From an uncultured Chloroflexota bacterium (GTDB lineage Bacteria; Chloroflexota; UBA11872; VXNJ01): DNA of 42,088 bases. This document shows positions 42,050 to 42,088 of the stretch, one piece after another (positions within the stretch are counted from its first letter, which is position 1; each line of letters begins with the position of its first letter). The stretch covers positions 1 through 42,088 of the forward strand of contig CAJWLF010000017.1 in assembly GCA_913043205.1 (NCBI GenBank). The letters run 5' to 3'. The translations under genes and the position numbers were made by a program. A model generated the notes under the pieces. The model saw nothing but the letters and a program-made list of their open reading frames with translations, did not search any database and had not been told where the DNA came from.

Positions 42050-42088
42050 ATGGATAACAGTAAAGTTGGATTTGTCGGCCTCGGTGTA
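42050..42088 (+). CDS. Start of a 3-hydroxyisobutyrate dehydrogenase-like gene (partial)
   Basis: Only 13 codons are in the window. They read MDNSKVGFVGLGV, where GFVGLG is the opening of the Rossmann motif of the beta-hydroxyacid dehydrogenase family (3-hydroxyisobutyrate, tartronate semialdehyde and 6-phosphogluconate dehydrogenases). GGGAG lies eight bases upstream. The position after the PanB-like gene suggests a shared pathway. Confidence 0.6.
   Translation, partial: MDNSKVGFVGLGV

Overview
The window reads as bacterial chromosome: moderately AT-rich by eye, densely packed, with short intergenic gaps, mixed ATG/GTG/TTG starts and no rRNA, tRNA, phage, transposase or CRISPR signal. The gene content includes three mandelate-racemase-type enolase-superfamily enzymes, a formylglycine-type sulfatase, a PhyH dioxygenase, NIPSNAP/ABM-type small monooxygenase-like proteins, several MFS/MATE exporters and large lipoproteins. 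This mix resembles marine Chloroflexota of the SAR202 type. That placement is an inference from gene content; no phylogenetic marker is present.

Left part (1-6793): a partial coiled-coil lipoprotein on the minus strand, a 450-base stretch without a convincing gene, a SAM methyltransferase, a small putative zinc-ribbon protein, an unknown helical protein, and a uronate-dehydrogenase-like SDR. Then comes a plus-strand run of amidohydrolase-2, O-methyltransferase, ABM-type monooxygenase and alpha/beta hydrolase that looks like a small catabolic or detoxification group.

Central part (6794-28453): a 926-residue lipoprotein with two trypsin-like domains, the first apparently catalytically dead. 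It is followed by a NicO-type metal transporter divergent from a CopA copper ATPase, a CBS-domain protein coupled to an ArsB/NhaD-type permease (preceded by an 18-base perfect palindrome), a sulfatase, a NIPSNAP-like protein, an MFS transporter and a pair of sugar-type ABC permeases without a local binding protein or ATPase. Next are a lipoprotein with two LAS/M23-like domains, a PhyH dioxygenase, an enolase-superfamily enzyme, and two tandemly duplicated His-rich HExxH lipoproteins. The second of these has an extra EF-hand-like C-terminal region.

Right part (28576-42088): fatty acid desaturase, aldo/keto reductase, MATE exporter, OpgC-like acyltransferase, a second enolase-superfamily enzyme and an MFS transporter. 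A complete zinc-type uptake locus follows: permease and Tat-type binding lipoprotein on the minus strand, divergent from a Fur/Zur regulator and ATPase on the plus strand. The two halves share a 37-base perfect palindrome that contains an exact TGATAATNATTATCA box and two mirror-image TATAAT hexamers. The window ends with a DgoD-like dehydratase, a PanB-like TIM-barrel protein and the first codons of a 3-hydroxyisobutyrate-dehydrogenase-like gene, probably one sugar-acid catabolic unit.

The most distinctive material is the set of four large secreted lipoproteins (two-domain trypsin fold, two-domain M23 fold and the duplicated HExxH pair) and the mirror-symmetric divergent zinc operator.
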